From NCBI GenBank assembly GCA_013407085.1, contig JACCGJ010014220.1:41253-105252 (forward strand): a stretch of 64,000 nt of DNA. Reading direction: 5' to 3'. Position 1 is the stretch's first letter, and each line of letters opens with the position of its first letter. A model generated the notes under the pieces. It was given only the letters and a program-made list of their open reading frames with translations. It ran no database searches and was not told the origin of the DNA. Origin of the DNA: Atriophallophorus winterbourni (taxonomy: Eukaryota; Platyhelminthes; Trematoda; Plagiorchiida; Microphallidae). Made by a program: the position numbers and the translations under genes. This document shows, one piece after another, positions 23,501 to 33,339 of this stretch.

Positions 23501-23521
23501 GCCGGCAGCAAGACACCGGAG
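23501..23521 (+). other. 21-nt micro-exon-like segment M1
   Basis: A strong acceptor (TTTTTTTTCTTGTTTTTCAG) precedes 21 nt starting GCCGGC and ending GGAG, followed by GTATTG. The flanks on both sides recur around 24108-24128, so the whole acceptor, exon and donor unit is tandemly duplicated at about 607 bp. Micro-exons with lengths divisible by three, present in tandem copies, are typical of flatworm micro-exon genes. The match here is structural only. Confidence 0.3.
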
Positions 23522-24107
23522 GTATTGTCTACATTTAGTATTCTATATGGGCTATATTTGATTGACATTTGTTCTCTAACATTTTCAACTTAAATTATGT
23601 ATGAATGATAAACAGCTTCATTCGTGTTTGCAAAATGTACCCTTATGATAATCGTTTTTCTACGTTTGTGGGATGAAGCTAAACAACGGTTTGATTTTAT
23701 ATTCCAGGACATCATGTAGTTTTCCTGTCATTATAAAATAAAAGCCTGTATTCGTTACGCAATTAAAAAATGATTGCTCGCTGAGAAAGGCCTAAGTTAA
23801 TGCCATGAATATGAAAAAGAAATTTTGCCATCAATTTGAACTCTGATTGCGTTGATAGCTTTGTTATCTGAGGTAATTGAGTTTAGCAAGGACGATAGAT
23901 GCGAAACCAATTTAGTCTAAATAAGCAAATAGCGGAAGTTAATATTTTTCTTTGATTATGATGTCTGAGGACCACAAACGTTTACCAGTAATTCTTGAAT
24001 TTTGAATTTTAAACAACTCATTGCTTGAAAATGAATATGACCTAATGTGAATATACCAATGTAATATAATATTTTGCCACGCATTACATGTGTTTCTCGT
24101 TTTTCAG

Positions 24108-24128
24108 CTGTTGTGAAAACGCTTAGAG
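24108..24128 (+). other. 21-nt micro-exon-like segment M2
   Basis: TGTTTCTCGTTTTTCAG, then 21 nt (CTGTTGTG to TTAGAG), then GTATTGTCTAC. The downstream 100 bases, including GACTATATTTGATTGA and ATGAATGATAAACAGCTT, match the flank of M1. The 21-nt interior has diverged more than the flanks. Confidence 0.3.
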
Positions 24129-24371
24129 GTATTGTCTACTTGTAGTATTTTGTAAGGACTATATTTGATTGAAATGAAATCTCTATCATTTTTAACTTAA
24201 ACTGTGAATGAATGATAAACAGCTTTATTCGTGTTTGCGAATTTTCAGCGAATAGAAATGACTTCAATCCCTATTTAAACGCATTTCCTTTACACAACTC
24301 AAACTCACTTTCGTACTGTTTGCATTCATAACGTCGCGGCAGTAGCATCGGGATCAACATGTTTTGAATGT

Positions 24372-26072
24372 TGTTGGCCTCCTTTGGTCGATATCGACCA
24401 TGGATATACATCACAATCGCGTGAAAGTTTATGTTCTGCAGCTTTTTGAATGACTAAACAGTCCGATTCGGAAGGAACAATCTCTCCCGCATCGCTGGCA
24501 ATGAAAGTCGGAACTCGCTTGTATTGCATCCGTTGCACGCCAGCGGCGTGATTTGAGCGGTCAAGAGCAAGATCTCCTAACTCGCCGGGTCAATACTAAG
24601 AGCTTTCTTATCTCTTTTGCAAACATCTTTGTACTGCAAGTGCGGTCTGCCCAATGGTCCACTTCCTAATTCAAGCTCACCATAGCGTAGATCTTTCGGA
24701 ATACGACCAGTTTACACTCTGTAGACATGACCAAGCCACCGCAGGCGGCGCTGTCATAATAGGGTGAACATGCTCTGTAGACCAGCTTTTGAAAGCACTT
24801 CAGCATTAGTCATTCTGTTCATCCACTATATGTTCAAGATACGACGGATGCTTAGTAGATAAAAAGCATTCAGCTTCCGGACGTGTATTGCTTTGGTGGT
24901 CCAGGTTTCACTGCTGTAAAGTAAAGCATTCAGTTCGCACGTGCTGTATACCATCATCTTTGTCTTTACAGTCAGCTTTCGGTTACCCGAAACACGAAAG
25001 TACAAACGGGACAAAATGACAGCTGCTCTGCCAATCAGCTTATGAATCTCTGTTTCTAGCGAGAGGTTAACAGCAATGGTTGAAACAAGTTATGTGAAAT
25101 GATGTCCTGTTTTAAGCTGACAGTTTGAAACTGTGTGGAGCAAATACCTTCTGTTGACCAGTCCTTGCTCATGCGGATTATTAGCCCAAATGCTTTGGAT
25201 GCCGACGAAATCCAGTTCTTTAGCGACAGGTTTGATTTTGGGTGTGAGCAATAGAGGCAGCATCGTCGGCAAACAGCTGGTCACGGATTAGCACATTTCG
25301 TGCCTCGGTTTGTGCTCTCAACCGGTTCAGGATGAAAAATTTGCCATCACTTTGCGGTCGTAGGTAAACGATTTCTGTCCTCTTCCTGAAAGTGTGCAAT
25401 AAAAATCACGAACAACGTGGGAGCACGAACACACCCTTGTTTGACGGCTCCGCGAAATTCAAAGGCTTCTGAGCTTCGGCAGTCTTGGAGGGCAACATAT
25501 CAAATCAAGCTTTTTGAAAATACCCTTCCTGTGGACGTAGTCGAATGCCTTCGTTAAATCAATAAAAACAGCGTATAATGGCATAAGATGTTCCCGACAA
25601 TTTTCTTGTACTTGTCTCAGTGAGAATTTTATGTCAAATGTTGATCTTCATTTGCGGAAGCCACATTGAGATTCGGAGTAAATTCTCTCAGCTAAAACTT
25701 GCATCGGGATCTGTAAGCCTGTAGCAAACAATTTGCCTACAACATTCACTTGGGAGATTCTTCTCTAATTGTTGCAGTCGTTCGTATCTCCTTTATTCTT
25801 AAATAGCGTGATGATCTTTATGTCTCGCATCTCTTATGGAACACACTCATCCGCGCCAGCACTAAAAAAGCAAATGGTTGGGCGGTTGTAATAATGCTGC
25901 TCTACCGCATTTCATGAGCTCAGGTGGAATTCAGTCGTCACCAGGGGCCTTCCCATTCGCTAAGCGGTCGACTACCCTATTGAGATCATCAAGAGAAGGA
26001 GGAATATCGAGATATTCAATAGTCGCAACCGCACGACATTTTCAAATACAAGTGGTAAAACCGTACTGTCCC
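24372..26072 (-). pseudogene. RTE copy R5, 3' half (split by R6)
   Basis: Minus-strand RTE sequence from the 3' end (TTGTTGGCC at 24372) through the zinc-finger region, C-terminal domain and reverse transcriptase to the linker near the GTACTGTCC motif at about 26065. Many frameshifts and stops. It ends precisely where the plus-strand copy R6 starts. Its continuation, the linker, endonuclease and 5' region, resumes at 28292 on the same strand, so R6 was inserted into it. Confidence 0.85.
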
Positions 26073-26075
26073 TGG

Positions 26076-26708
26076 TTCGAAGCAAAAGCTTCTGAGATGA
26101 CTGCTGTGTTGGATGAGAAACGGTCAGCATTCTTGAGGTTCAAAGGTATGCCAACAGATGAAAACTTACGACTTTTAAGAGCAGCCAGAAATAAGGTCCA
26201 ACAGACTGCAAGGCGATGTGCAAATGACTACTGGACAGAAATTAGCCTTAGTATCCAAAAAGCTGCGGATACTGGAAATTTTCACGGCATGTATGATGGG
26301 ATCAAGAGAGCCATTGGTCCAAACAAACATAAAATGGCTCCCATTAAGTCTGTATCTGGTGACCCGATTGTGGACAAAACTCAGCAGATGGAAAGATGGG
26401 TAGAGCACTTCTCCTCCCTCTACTCTAGGGACAGTACGGTTTTACCACATGTATTTGAAAATTTCGAGCGGTTGCCGACTATTGAATATCTAGATACTCC
26501 CCCTACTCTTGATGAGCTCAATAGAGCAATCGACCGCTTAGCGAATGGGAAGGCCCCTGGTGACGACGGAATTCCACCTGAGCTCATCAAATGCGGTAGA
26601 GCAGCATTATTACAACCGCTTCACCATTTGCTTCTTCAGTGCTGGCAGGAGGGGGTGTGTCCCACAAGAGATGCGAGACACAAAGATCATCACGCTATTC
26701 AAGAATAA
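26076..26708 (+). CDS. RTE R6 linker and start of reverse transcriptase
   Basis: The reading frame is open from the element border. Residues such as ARRCANDYWTEISLSIQ and NFHGMYDGIKRAIGPNKHK belong to the linker between endonuclease and polymerase. LANGKAPGDDGIPPELIK is the first reverse-transcriptase block. The frame then runs into a stop at 26708 because one extra G in the run at 26651-26655 shifts it out of the frame that continues to 28230. Nothing upstream of 26073 in this open frame is element sense sequence; it is antisense of R5. I therefore give no natural start codon. Confidence 0.8.
   Translation, partial: FEAKASEMTAVLDEKRSAFLRFKGMPTDENLRLLRAARNKVQQTARRCANDYWTEISLSIQKAADTGNFHGMYDGIKRAIGPNKHKMAPIKSVSGDPIVDKTQQMERWVEHFSSLYSRDSTVLPHVFENFERLPTIEYLDTPPTLDELNRAIDRLANGKAPGDDGIPPELIKCGRAALLQPLHHLLLQCWQEGVCPTRDARHKDHHAIQE
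26651..26655 (+). other. G5 run causing the R6 frameshift
   Basis: Codons before and after this run are in different frames. Removing one base would join CWQEG to CVPQEMRD, the order seen in the element family. It is either a real inactivating mutation or a homopolymer sequencing error. Confidence 0.75.
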
Positions 26709-28230
26709 AGGAGATAGAGGCGACTGCAACAATTACAGAGGAATCTCCCTTCTGAATGTTGTAGGCAAATTGTTTGCTAAAGTCTTACAGATCCGGCTGC
26801 AAGTTTTAGTTGATAGAATTTACTCCGAATCTCAATGTGGCTTCCGCAAGGGAAGATCGACCGTTGACATGATCTTCTCCCTAAGACAACTTCAAGAAAA
26901 GTGTCGGGAACAGCGTATGCCATTATACGCTGTTTTTATTGATTTAACGAAGGCATTCGACTACGTCAGCAGGGATGGTCTTTTCAAAATGCTTAATTTG
27001 TTTGGCTGCCCACCAAGACTGCTAAAGCTCGTTATTTCGTTCCACTCAGGCATGAAGGGCTCAGTCCATTTTAACGGTTTCAGCTCAGAAGTCTTTGAAA
27101 TTCGCCGAGGCGTGAAACAAGGGTGTGTTCTGGCTCCCACGCTGTTCGGCATTTTCTTTGCTCTACTTCTGAAGTACGCTTTCAGGACGAGAACAGAAGG
27201 TATTTACTTACGCACGCGAAATAATGGCAAGCTTTTCAACCTAAACCGGTTGAGAGCACAAACCAAGGCACGAAATGTGCTAATCCGTGACCTGCTGTTT
27301 GCCGACGATGCAGCCTTTATTGCTCACTCCCAGGAGCACCTTCAGTCTCTAATGGTCTGTTTTTCGTCGGCATGCAAAGACTTTGGTCTAACAATCAGCA
27401 TGAGCAAGACCAAAGTCCTTAGCCAAGGGACTGTATCGCCTCCCATCATAACTGTTGGAAACTGTCAGCTTGAATCATTACATCAGTTCACATACCTTGG
27501 TTCAACCATTGCGGATAACCTCTCGCTAGACACGGAGATTGATAAGCGAATTGGCAGAGCAGCTGTCATTCTGTCCCGTTTGAACTCTCGTGTTTTGGGT
27601 AACCGCAAGCTGACTGTAAAGACGAAAATGATGGTGTACAGCGCGTGCGTACTGAACGCTTTACTGTACGGCAGTGAAACCTGGACCACCCACGCAAGAC
27701 ACGAACGAAAGCTGAATGCTTTCCATCTACGAAGCATCCGTCGTATCTTGAACATATCGTGGATGGACAGAGTGACTAATGCTGAATTGCTTTTAAAAGC
27801 TGGTCTACAGAGCATGTTCACTCTATTGCGAAAGCGCCGCCTGCGCTGGCTTGGTCATGTCTATAGAATGGAAAATGGTCGTATTCCGAAAGATCTACTC
27901 TATGGTGAGTTGCAACTAGGAAGACGACCATTGGGCAGACCGCACTTGCGGTACAAAGACGTTTGTAAAAGAGATATGAAAGCTCTTGGCATTGACCCGG
28001 CGAGTTGGGAAGAACTTGCTCTCGACCGCTCACATTGGAGGCACTGTGTAAAGCGTCGTCTGCATGCTGGGGAGGAGCAGATACAGCTCTTGGCAGCTGA
28101 ACGCAGATCACGCCGCCGACGTGCAACTAACGCAATACAACCGAGTTCTGACTATCGTTGCCAGCGCTGCGGGAGAGATTGTTCCTCCCGAATCGGACTG
28201 TTTAGTCACTCAAAAAGCTGCAAAACTTGA
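26655..28230 (+). CDS. RTE R6 reverse transcriptase and zinc-finger C-terminus
   Basis: An open frame of about 525 codons in the element frame. It is an RNA-directed DNA polymerase of the RTE-type endonuclease/reverse-transcriptase family. Visible motifs: FKNKGDRGDCNNYRGISLLN, FRKGRSTVDMIFSLRQ, VFIDLTKAFDYVSR (motif A), RRGVKQGCVLAPTLFGIFF (motif B) and LLFADDAAFIAHS (motif C, catalytic DD). Later come LNALLYGSETWT and RRLRWLGHVYRM in the C-terminal domain. A CxxCGRxCxSRIGLFSHxxxC zinc finger ends the protein, followed by TGA. A possible in-frame ATG lies upstream, but true expression would need the upstream linker frame. The nominal ORF opens at 26545; codons before about 26650 are out of frame with the protein. 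Confidence 0.88.
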
Positions 28231-28291
28231 ACTTTCACGCGTTTGTGATGTACATCCATGGTCGACATCGACCGAAGGAGGCCAACAACCT

Positions 28292-30250
28292 CCTAGAGTA
28301 GAGAGAGGAGGAGTGATCTACCCATCTTTCCATCTACTGAGTTTGGTCAACAATCGGGTCACCAGATGCAGACTTCATGGGAACCGTTTTTAATTTGCTA
28401 TACCAATGGCTATCACGATCCCATCATATATACCGTGAAAATTTCCAGTTTTCGCAGCCTTTTGGATAATAAGGATATTTTCTGTCCAATAGTCATTTGC
28501 ACATCGCCTTCCAGTCTGTTGGTCCTTATTTCTAGCTGATCATATGAGTCGTTAGTTTTCATCTGTTGGCATACCTTTGAAGCTCAAGAATGCTGACCGT
28601 TTCTCATCTAAAACAGTAGCCATCTGAGAAGCTTTTGCTTCGAACAGACGCTTGTTTGAGCTTTCTTCGGAACGAAACTGAAAAGTGCGACTCGGCATAT
28701 GCAGCGTTTTTTGTTTTCCAGTTTTCTGGAACCAATTCAAGTAGGGTTGTGTTGATCAACTCGGCTCTGAAGGCTCTTTTTTAATCGCCCAGCTACATTA
28801 GGTTCGCACATGTGGGTGGGGAAGCTTCAGTTTTGCACAGACCAGTTAATGATCAGTGTCGCAGTCTGCGCATTGGTGTGATCTGATTAGGAGTACGCTT
28901 CCTATATTAGTGCGCCTAACAAGAATAGGATCAAGCTGGTGCTAATTTTTAGAACGATGTTTCCAAAGGACCTCATGTTGTTGTTTTGTTTGAAAGAAAG
29001 TGTTACTGAAACAAAGATCGAACTGTGTGCATAATTCTAAAACGCGTTGTCTATTTTCATTGTTTTTACTTACACCGAACTTCTTGAGACAGTTTTGCCA
29101 AGACTCGAAATCTGCATTAACTCTAGCACTGACATCACCCAATACCACTACACAGTTTCTTTGTGGCACGTTTTTGAGGACTGTTGTGAGGTTGTGATAC
29201 AAAGCGTCTTTTTCAGCAGGCGTCGCAGAGAACGTCGGTGCATAAACGTTTACCAACGTAATGGTACCACTAAAGCACTTCAGATTCAGAGTCCAAATCC
29301 GTTCGCTCTCGCTGCTGCTGGGTCCTGTTGCATTTAGTAGCTCGTTTTGAACGGCAAACCCAACTCCATGCAGTCGAGGCTCATCGAAACCCCTTCCATT
29401 CCAAAATAATGTGTAATTTCTTTCAGTTAGAATACCAGTGTCTGATAATCGCGTCTCTTGCGGGGCAGCTACGTCGACATTCAGTCTCTATACCTCATTG
29501 TTTATCAGCAGATTTTATTACGCCTCTGATATTCGAGACGTCGTCACGAAATCCAGGAAGCATAGACCGGAGGTTTTAGGTTCCCAGTTTCAGAAATGAC
29601 CTTTGTTTTTGTTTTTCAGTAGTTCGTTTCGCTGGTGCGGAAAAAGCAGTCTGCTTTTCGGTTGCATCCTAATCCCCATGCACCCAATGAGGCTAGCAGA
29701 CCTTGGCGAGACGGCACCATATTGGCTGGGGGCTGCCCAACTTGTGGCGGACGGTAGCCGTCCAATGAGACCTGAAAGCCTCTCTGACCGTCAGAAGCAG
29801 CCTCATGTTTTAACTTCTATGCCAATAGAGCCATAGCTTTTAACGGGTAGCTGATGCTTTCCGTGTTATTATCCGCAGAAACGGCACTACCGATCGAAAG
29901 GAACAGCTAGGCTGATACGTTTGGACAACGATAAAGTCTCAGGAGTTTGCAAGGCAAAGTTCAAAAGTTCGGATTTCAGCTCCGGATTTTTCCTCATGAT
30001 TGACTCCTGAAGCATTTTCCATGATTGGATGTTGCCACTAGGCAGTTGAGGTTTGAGATAAGAGTTTTTCTTCCCCCACGTGGACCGCCTACGTGGACTT
30101 ACGAGCTCCACCTGCCTGAATCATGCTGGTTTTGAGGCGCCAGACAGTCGCCTTTTCCCTTTCTTCTGTCAGTTGAAGCAGTTCTGATTGGTCACACAGG
30201 ACCACGCGTGCATGCCAGGAGCCGGACTTGGTTGTCAGAGGCTACATGAG
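28292..30250 (-). pseudogene. RTE copy R5, 5' half (linker, endonuclease, 5' region)
   Basis: Continuation of the minus-strand copy interrupted by R6. The linker is at 28.3-28.75 kb. Endonuclease parts lie at 29.26-28.94 kb, with MVNVYAPTFSATPAEKDALY, VVVLGDVSARVNADFESWQN and LELCTQFDLCFSNTFFQ; VVLGD-xx-AR is the conserved Asp/Asn block of these nucleases (here GDVSAR, with S for the usual N). The N-terminal endonuclease and untranslated region extend to about 30.25 kb. Several frameshifts. The 5' end matches 57.24-57.44 kb and 43.96-44.27 kb (reverse). Confidence 0.82.
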
Positions 30251-30259
30251 ACGCGCGCC

Positions 30260-30928
30260 ATTGGAGCATTTTTTGGAATTAATAGCTTTGACAATCTTGG
30301 AACCATGTTTTGAATAGATCTTATTTATTAGACTTTATTTATAGTAAATTGCGTTCATCGCCGGTAAATTTTGATTTATTATTCTTTTTGTATCAAAGAC
30401 AACTTGCAGAGATTATAGTTTTTAAGATGTATGATCGTCACTTATCGCAATAGAAACACGCGTTTGAAAGACTGCAAGCTCATATAATGCTTATTAATAA
30501 AATCATACTTCAAATCTAAAACATACAGAGGTTCGCAATCTTCATTGACTAGTATATACATTCAAACTAAAATAGACTGAACAGTAATGAATACGGAGTA
30601 ACCTAACATTGATTTTTATTATTAGTTCCACTACAAAGAATTGGTAGAAACTAATTCCATAGACTGCGTGATAAAATTTAACGCATGAGAATATAGAAGC
30701 ACAGACTATAACACCAATTGACAAGGAATTGCTTTCTTATTTGGAAATGGTATAATTCGAGAAGTTCTTCGGTAAAATCGTCATTGAAATGGATACAATT
30801 TGAAAATATATGCTGATGCTTGTTTTGAGTACATTTTGAGCATATCTTGTACGTAAACCCAGAATCCTCCATAGAGTATAAACATTTAATCGGTTAGTAT
30901 TGTTTGGAATATTTGTAGCTCGGGTCGT
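30260..30928. other. Unassigned AT-rich DNA
   Basis: Between RTE R5 and the Penelope element. A 64-codon minus-strand frame (30872-30678) contains KICSKCTQNKHQHIFSNCIH, a Cys/His-rich stretch with no family I can name. It may be a remnant of an unrecognised element. Confidence 0.35.
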
Positions 30929-31369
30929 TGTTGTAGCTTACTTGGATATGTTCTTCGAGCTTGTTGAGTTTGCATCGGACGTTTCGTTGCCAGACTAGGC
31001 AACATCTTCAGCGATTGTTGGCAAATTGACTGCTCGAATTTAACTGACGATGGTATTTGGCCGGCCGATCACTGGTCACGTGATGGCATGTGATTGATTG
31101 ATTGGTTGGCTGCCTTCATGGTTCTTCGTCTCAGTCGCATCCGTGCGTAGATGTCGTACAAGCTCACGTGTTCGTTGATCGATCGTTCATTGGAGTACCA
31201 GGCTTCGATGAACACTCGTGCTGCTTTGTTATTAGCTCGACGCAAGATATGGTAGTTATGCCAGTCTATCTCGTGGTCTTCGTTGTCGACGTGCGTTGAT
31301 ATGAGAAACTCGGTATCGTGACGTCGTACGGCTAGTTCATGCTCATGGATTCGAGTTTTTAGTTTTCGA
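30929..31369 (-). repeat. PLE1 left inverted arm
   Basis: Reverse complement of 32679-33118 with scattered differences. Read on the minus strand it encodes the endonuclease end without the two small indels of the right arm: the HEIDWHNYHIL segment stays in frame with the preceding codons and the chain continues into SINEHVSL. The left arm is therefore closer to the coding ancestor than the main copy. It contains its own hammerhead at 30969-31025. Confidence 0.88.
30969..31025 (-). ncRNA. Hammerhead ribozyme, Penelope type, left arm (A1)
   Basis: On the minus strand: outer stem I TTTGC/GCAAA, inner stem I ATCG/CGAT, box CTGAAGA, stem II GTTGC/GCAAC, GAAAC, then ACGTC with a self-complementary ACGT stem III. 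Predicted cleavage lies between 30977 and 30978, after GTC. All core residues are present. The stem II loop differs by one base from the right-arm copy. Confidence 0.85.
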
Positions 31370-31414
31370 ATATATTGCGAAAGCAGAACAACTTCTCCAG
31401 AACACCCTGACTTA

Positions 31415-32770
31415 TTGAGGAGTTGCTTTAGCTACAACATAAAAACTAGAACGATAATCATAAATACTCTGCAAAATTTGAATAAATTGGGTCAACTCAC
31501 AGAGGAAGAATACTTTCGTATGAAACCGAAAGATTCTACGACACCTAGGTTTTACGGACTCCCCAAGATCCACAAAGGAGGTATACCACTTCGCCTAATT
31601 GTATCGCTACCAGGAGCACCCTTATACAAGCTATCCAAGGAATTGAGAAGAAGACTACTATACCTTACCCATTGGTCAGAACACTCAATCCAATCAGCCG
31701 CAGAATTTCTACAGAAGATCAAAGGAACCAAGATCCAAGATGACGAAATTATGGTATCATTCAACGTTGTCGCACTCTTCACCTCGATCGACACCACCCT
31801 AGCAAAGCAAACTGTGGCATCACTTTCGAACGAACGAATGATGGCCGATGGAGAAAGACTTAACAAAGAAGACCTAGTAGAACTGCTCGACTTATGCCTT
31901 GAAACACAATTCACCTTCAACAGACAAGCTTTCGAACAAATAAGAGGCATCCCAATGGGCTCACCAATCTCAGAACTAATCGCTGAAATCGTAATGCAGA
32001 GGCTGGAGCAGATCTCCCTACCATTGATACAACCCACCCTATGTGTACGCTACGTGGACGATACTTTCGTCATTATTAAACGATCAGGACTTGAGGAAAC
32101 TGCACGATTACTCGACTGTGTATTCAATGGTATACAGTTCACAATGGAAAAAGAAACAAGCGGTCAATTACTATTCTAAGACGTGCAAGTCACCAGACTG
32201 AGTAACGGCGAACTACAGACCAATGTCTATAGAAAGCCGAGCCACACCGACCAAATCTTGAACTTCAAGAGCAACCACCCAACAGCACACAAGGAAAGCT
32301 GCGTTCGGACGTTGTTTCAACGCGCTAGAACACATTGCAGCACACTCACACTGCAAAAATAGAAAGAACAATATTTATACAAACTATTCCAGAAGAACGC
32401 TTACCCGAAGAAGTTTATCCGTAGAAGCCTAACGTTGCGCCCTAGGCGAGACCAGACTGATGGTATGCAACGCGCGGCGTTACCATACGTCAAAGACATC
32501 TCGGAAATTACATCAAGACTCCTACGACTTCATGTTATTTTTATCGCCCACAAACCAACATGAACGCTATGTAACGTGCTCACAAAAGTGGAAGATGCAA
32601 TACCCAAAGATCAAAACGAAAACGTAGTGTACAACGTACAATGCACGCACTGTGACAAACGCTACATCGGGCAAACCGATCAAAAACTAAAAACTCGAAT
32701 CCATGAGCATCAACTAGCCGTACGACGTCACGATACCAAGTCTCTCATATCAATGCACGTCGACAAGATC
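31415..32770 (+). pseudogene. PLE1 reverse transcriptase and GIY-YIG endonuclease
   Basis: One reading frame runs from about 31415 to 32770 with stops at 32177 (LLF, stop, DVQV), 32359 and near 32562. Reverse-transcriptase landmarks: FYGLPKIHKGGIPLRLIVS, VSFNVVALFTSIDT (motif A, with V-A-L in place of the usual D-V-x-S-L-F), IRGIPMGSPIS (motif B) and VRYVDDTFVI (motif C). The endonuclease follows at about 32.61-32.72 kb: VVYNVQCTHCDKRYIGQTD and KTRIHEHQ, with the CxxC pair upstream of YIG typical of canonical Penelope nucleases. The N-terminal part of the polymerase is missing. A 4-base deletion near 32.77 kb and a 1-base insertion near 32.85 kb then break and restore the frame. Confidence 0.88.
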
Positions 32771-32863
32771 ACGAGATAGACTGGCATAACTACCATATCT
32801 TGCGTCCAGCTAATAACAAAGCAGCACGAGAGTACATCGAAGCCTGGTACTCCAGGTGAACGA

Positions 32864-33052
32864 TTGATCAACGAACACGTGAGCTTGGACGACATCTACG
32901 CACGGATGCGACTGAGACGGAGAACCGTGAAGGCAGCCAACCAATCAATCAATCACATGCGATCACGTGACCAGTGGTCGGCCGGCCAAATACCATCGTC
33001 AGTTCAAATTCGAGCAGTCAATTTGCCAACAATCGCTGAAGATGTTGCATAG
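32864..33052 (+). pseudogene. PLE1 C-terminal coding tail overlapping the hammerhead
   Basis: Same frame as the upstream polyprotein after the two compensating indels. It encodes a basic tail (RMRLRRRTVKAANQS) and ends in LPTIAEDVA and a TAG. The last codons and the stop lie inside the hammerhead: CTGAAGATGTTGC is read as codons, and the TAG sits in the stem II loop. So the ribozyme occupies the end of the coding region. Confidence 0.8.
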
Positions 33053-33078
33053 TCTGGCAACGAAACGTCCGATGCAAA
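33022..33078 (+). ncRNA. Hammerhead ribozyme, Penelope type, right arm (A2)
   Basis: A complete type I motif: TTTGC (33022) pairs with GCAAA (to 33078), ATCG with CGAT, box CTGAAGA at 33036-33042, stem II GTTGC/GCAAC, GAAAC at 33062-33066 and ACGTC. Predicted cleavage follows C33069. Stem III is the palindrome ACGT, too short to form a hairpin alone, which suggests action as a dimer. Hammerheads of this minimal kind are known from Penelope-like elements of many animals. Confidence 0.9.
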
Positions 33079-33113
33079 CTAAACAAGCTCGGAGAACATA
33101 TCCAAGTAAGCTA

Positions 33114-33335
33114 CAGCAGAAATAGCTATTGGCTGCTGGTCGCAGATCACTCTGGCGGCGTGCAAATGACGCAATATAAATGAGTTCTGACTTTCGTTGC
33201 CAGCGCTGCGGTAGAGATTGTTACTCCCGAATCAGACTATTTAGTCATTCTATAAGCTGTAAAACTTGAACATTCACGCGATTGTGATGTAGATTCATGG
33301 TCGACATCGACCGAAGGAAGCCAACAACCCAACGC
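33114..33335 (+). pseudogene. RTE 3' fragment (R7)
   Basis: Only the zinc-finger end of the RTE protein: CQRCGRDCYSRIRLFSH, with a stop just before it, then the 3' tail ending in GCCAACAAC. Its 5' border is the right end of PLE1. Confidence 0.8.
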
Positions 33336-33339
33336 TGTA

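Larger units (their letters stand above)
26073..28291 (+). mobile_element. RTE-like retrotransposon R6, 5'-truncated, nearly intact reverse transcriptase
   Basis: A 2.2-kb plus-strand copy that starts in the linker (EAKASEMTAVLDEKR) and lacks the endonuclease and 5' region, as expected for 5' truncation during target-primed insertion. It ends with the family 3' terminus GGAGGCCAACAAC. It lies inside the older minus-strand copy R5, whose linker is broken between ...GTCCCT (26.07 kb) and AGAGTAGAG (28.3 kb). CCT occurs at both borders and may be a tiny target duplication. The coding sequence is open apart from one frameshift at a G run (26651-26655). It is the best-preserved RTE copy in the window. 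Confidence 0.88.
30929..33118 (+). mobile_element. Penelope-like element PLE1 with inverted terminal repeats
   Basis: A 2.19-kb element. The left arm (30929-31369) is an inverted copy of the right arm (32679-33118), about 440 bp each. The right arm is in sense orientation and contains the end of the GIY-YIG endonuclease coding region, the hammerhead and the 3' terminus. Between the arms lies the reverse transcriptase, 5'-truncated so that only the region from LNKLGQLTEEEYF onward remains. Penelope elements often carry terminal-repeat-like ends that may be inverted, and these often contain hammerhead ribozymes, as here. The right border meets an RTE 3' fragment. I see no clear target duplication. 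Confidence 0.88.

Noticed and set aside
25878..26072. Start of the 276-codon plus-strand ORF
   Set aside because: The first 65 codons are antisense of the older RTE copy R5. Only the part after about 26076 is element coding sequence.
31552..32037. 161-codon minus-strand ORF
   Set aside because: Shadow of the Penelope reverse transcriptase on the opposite strand.
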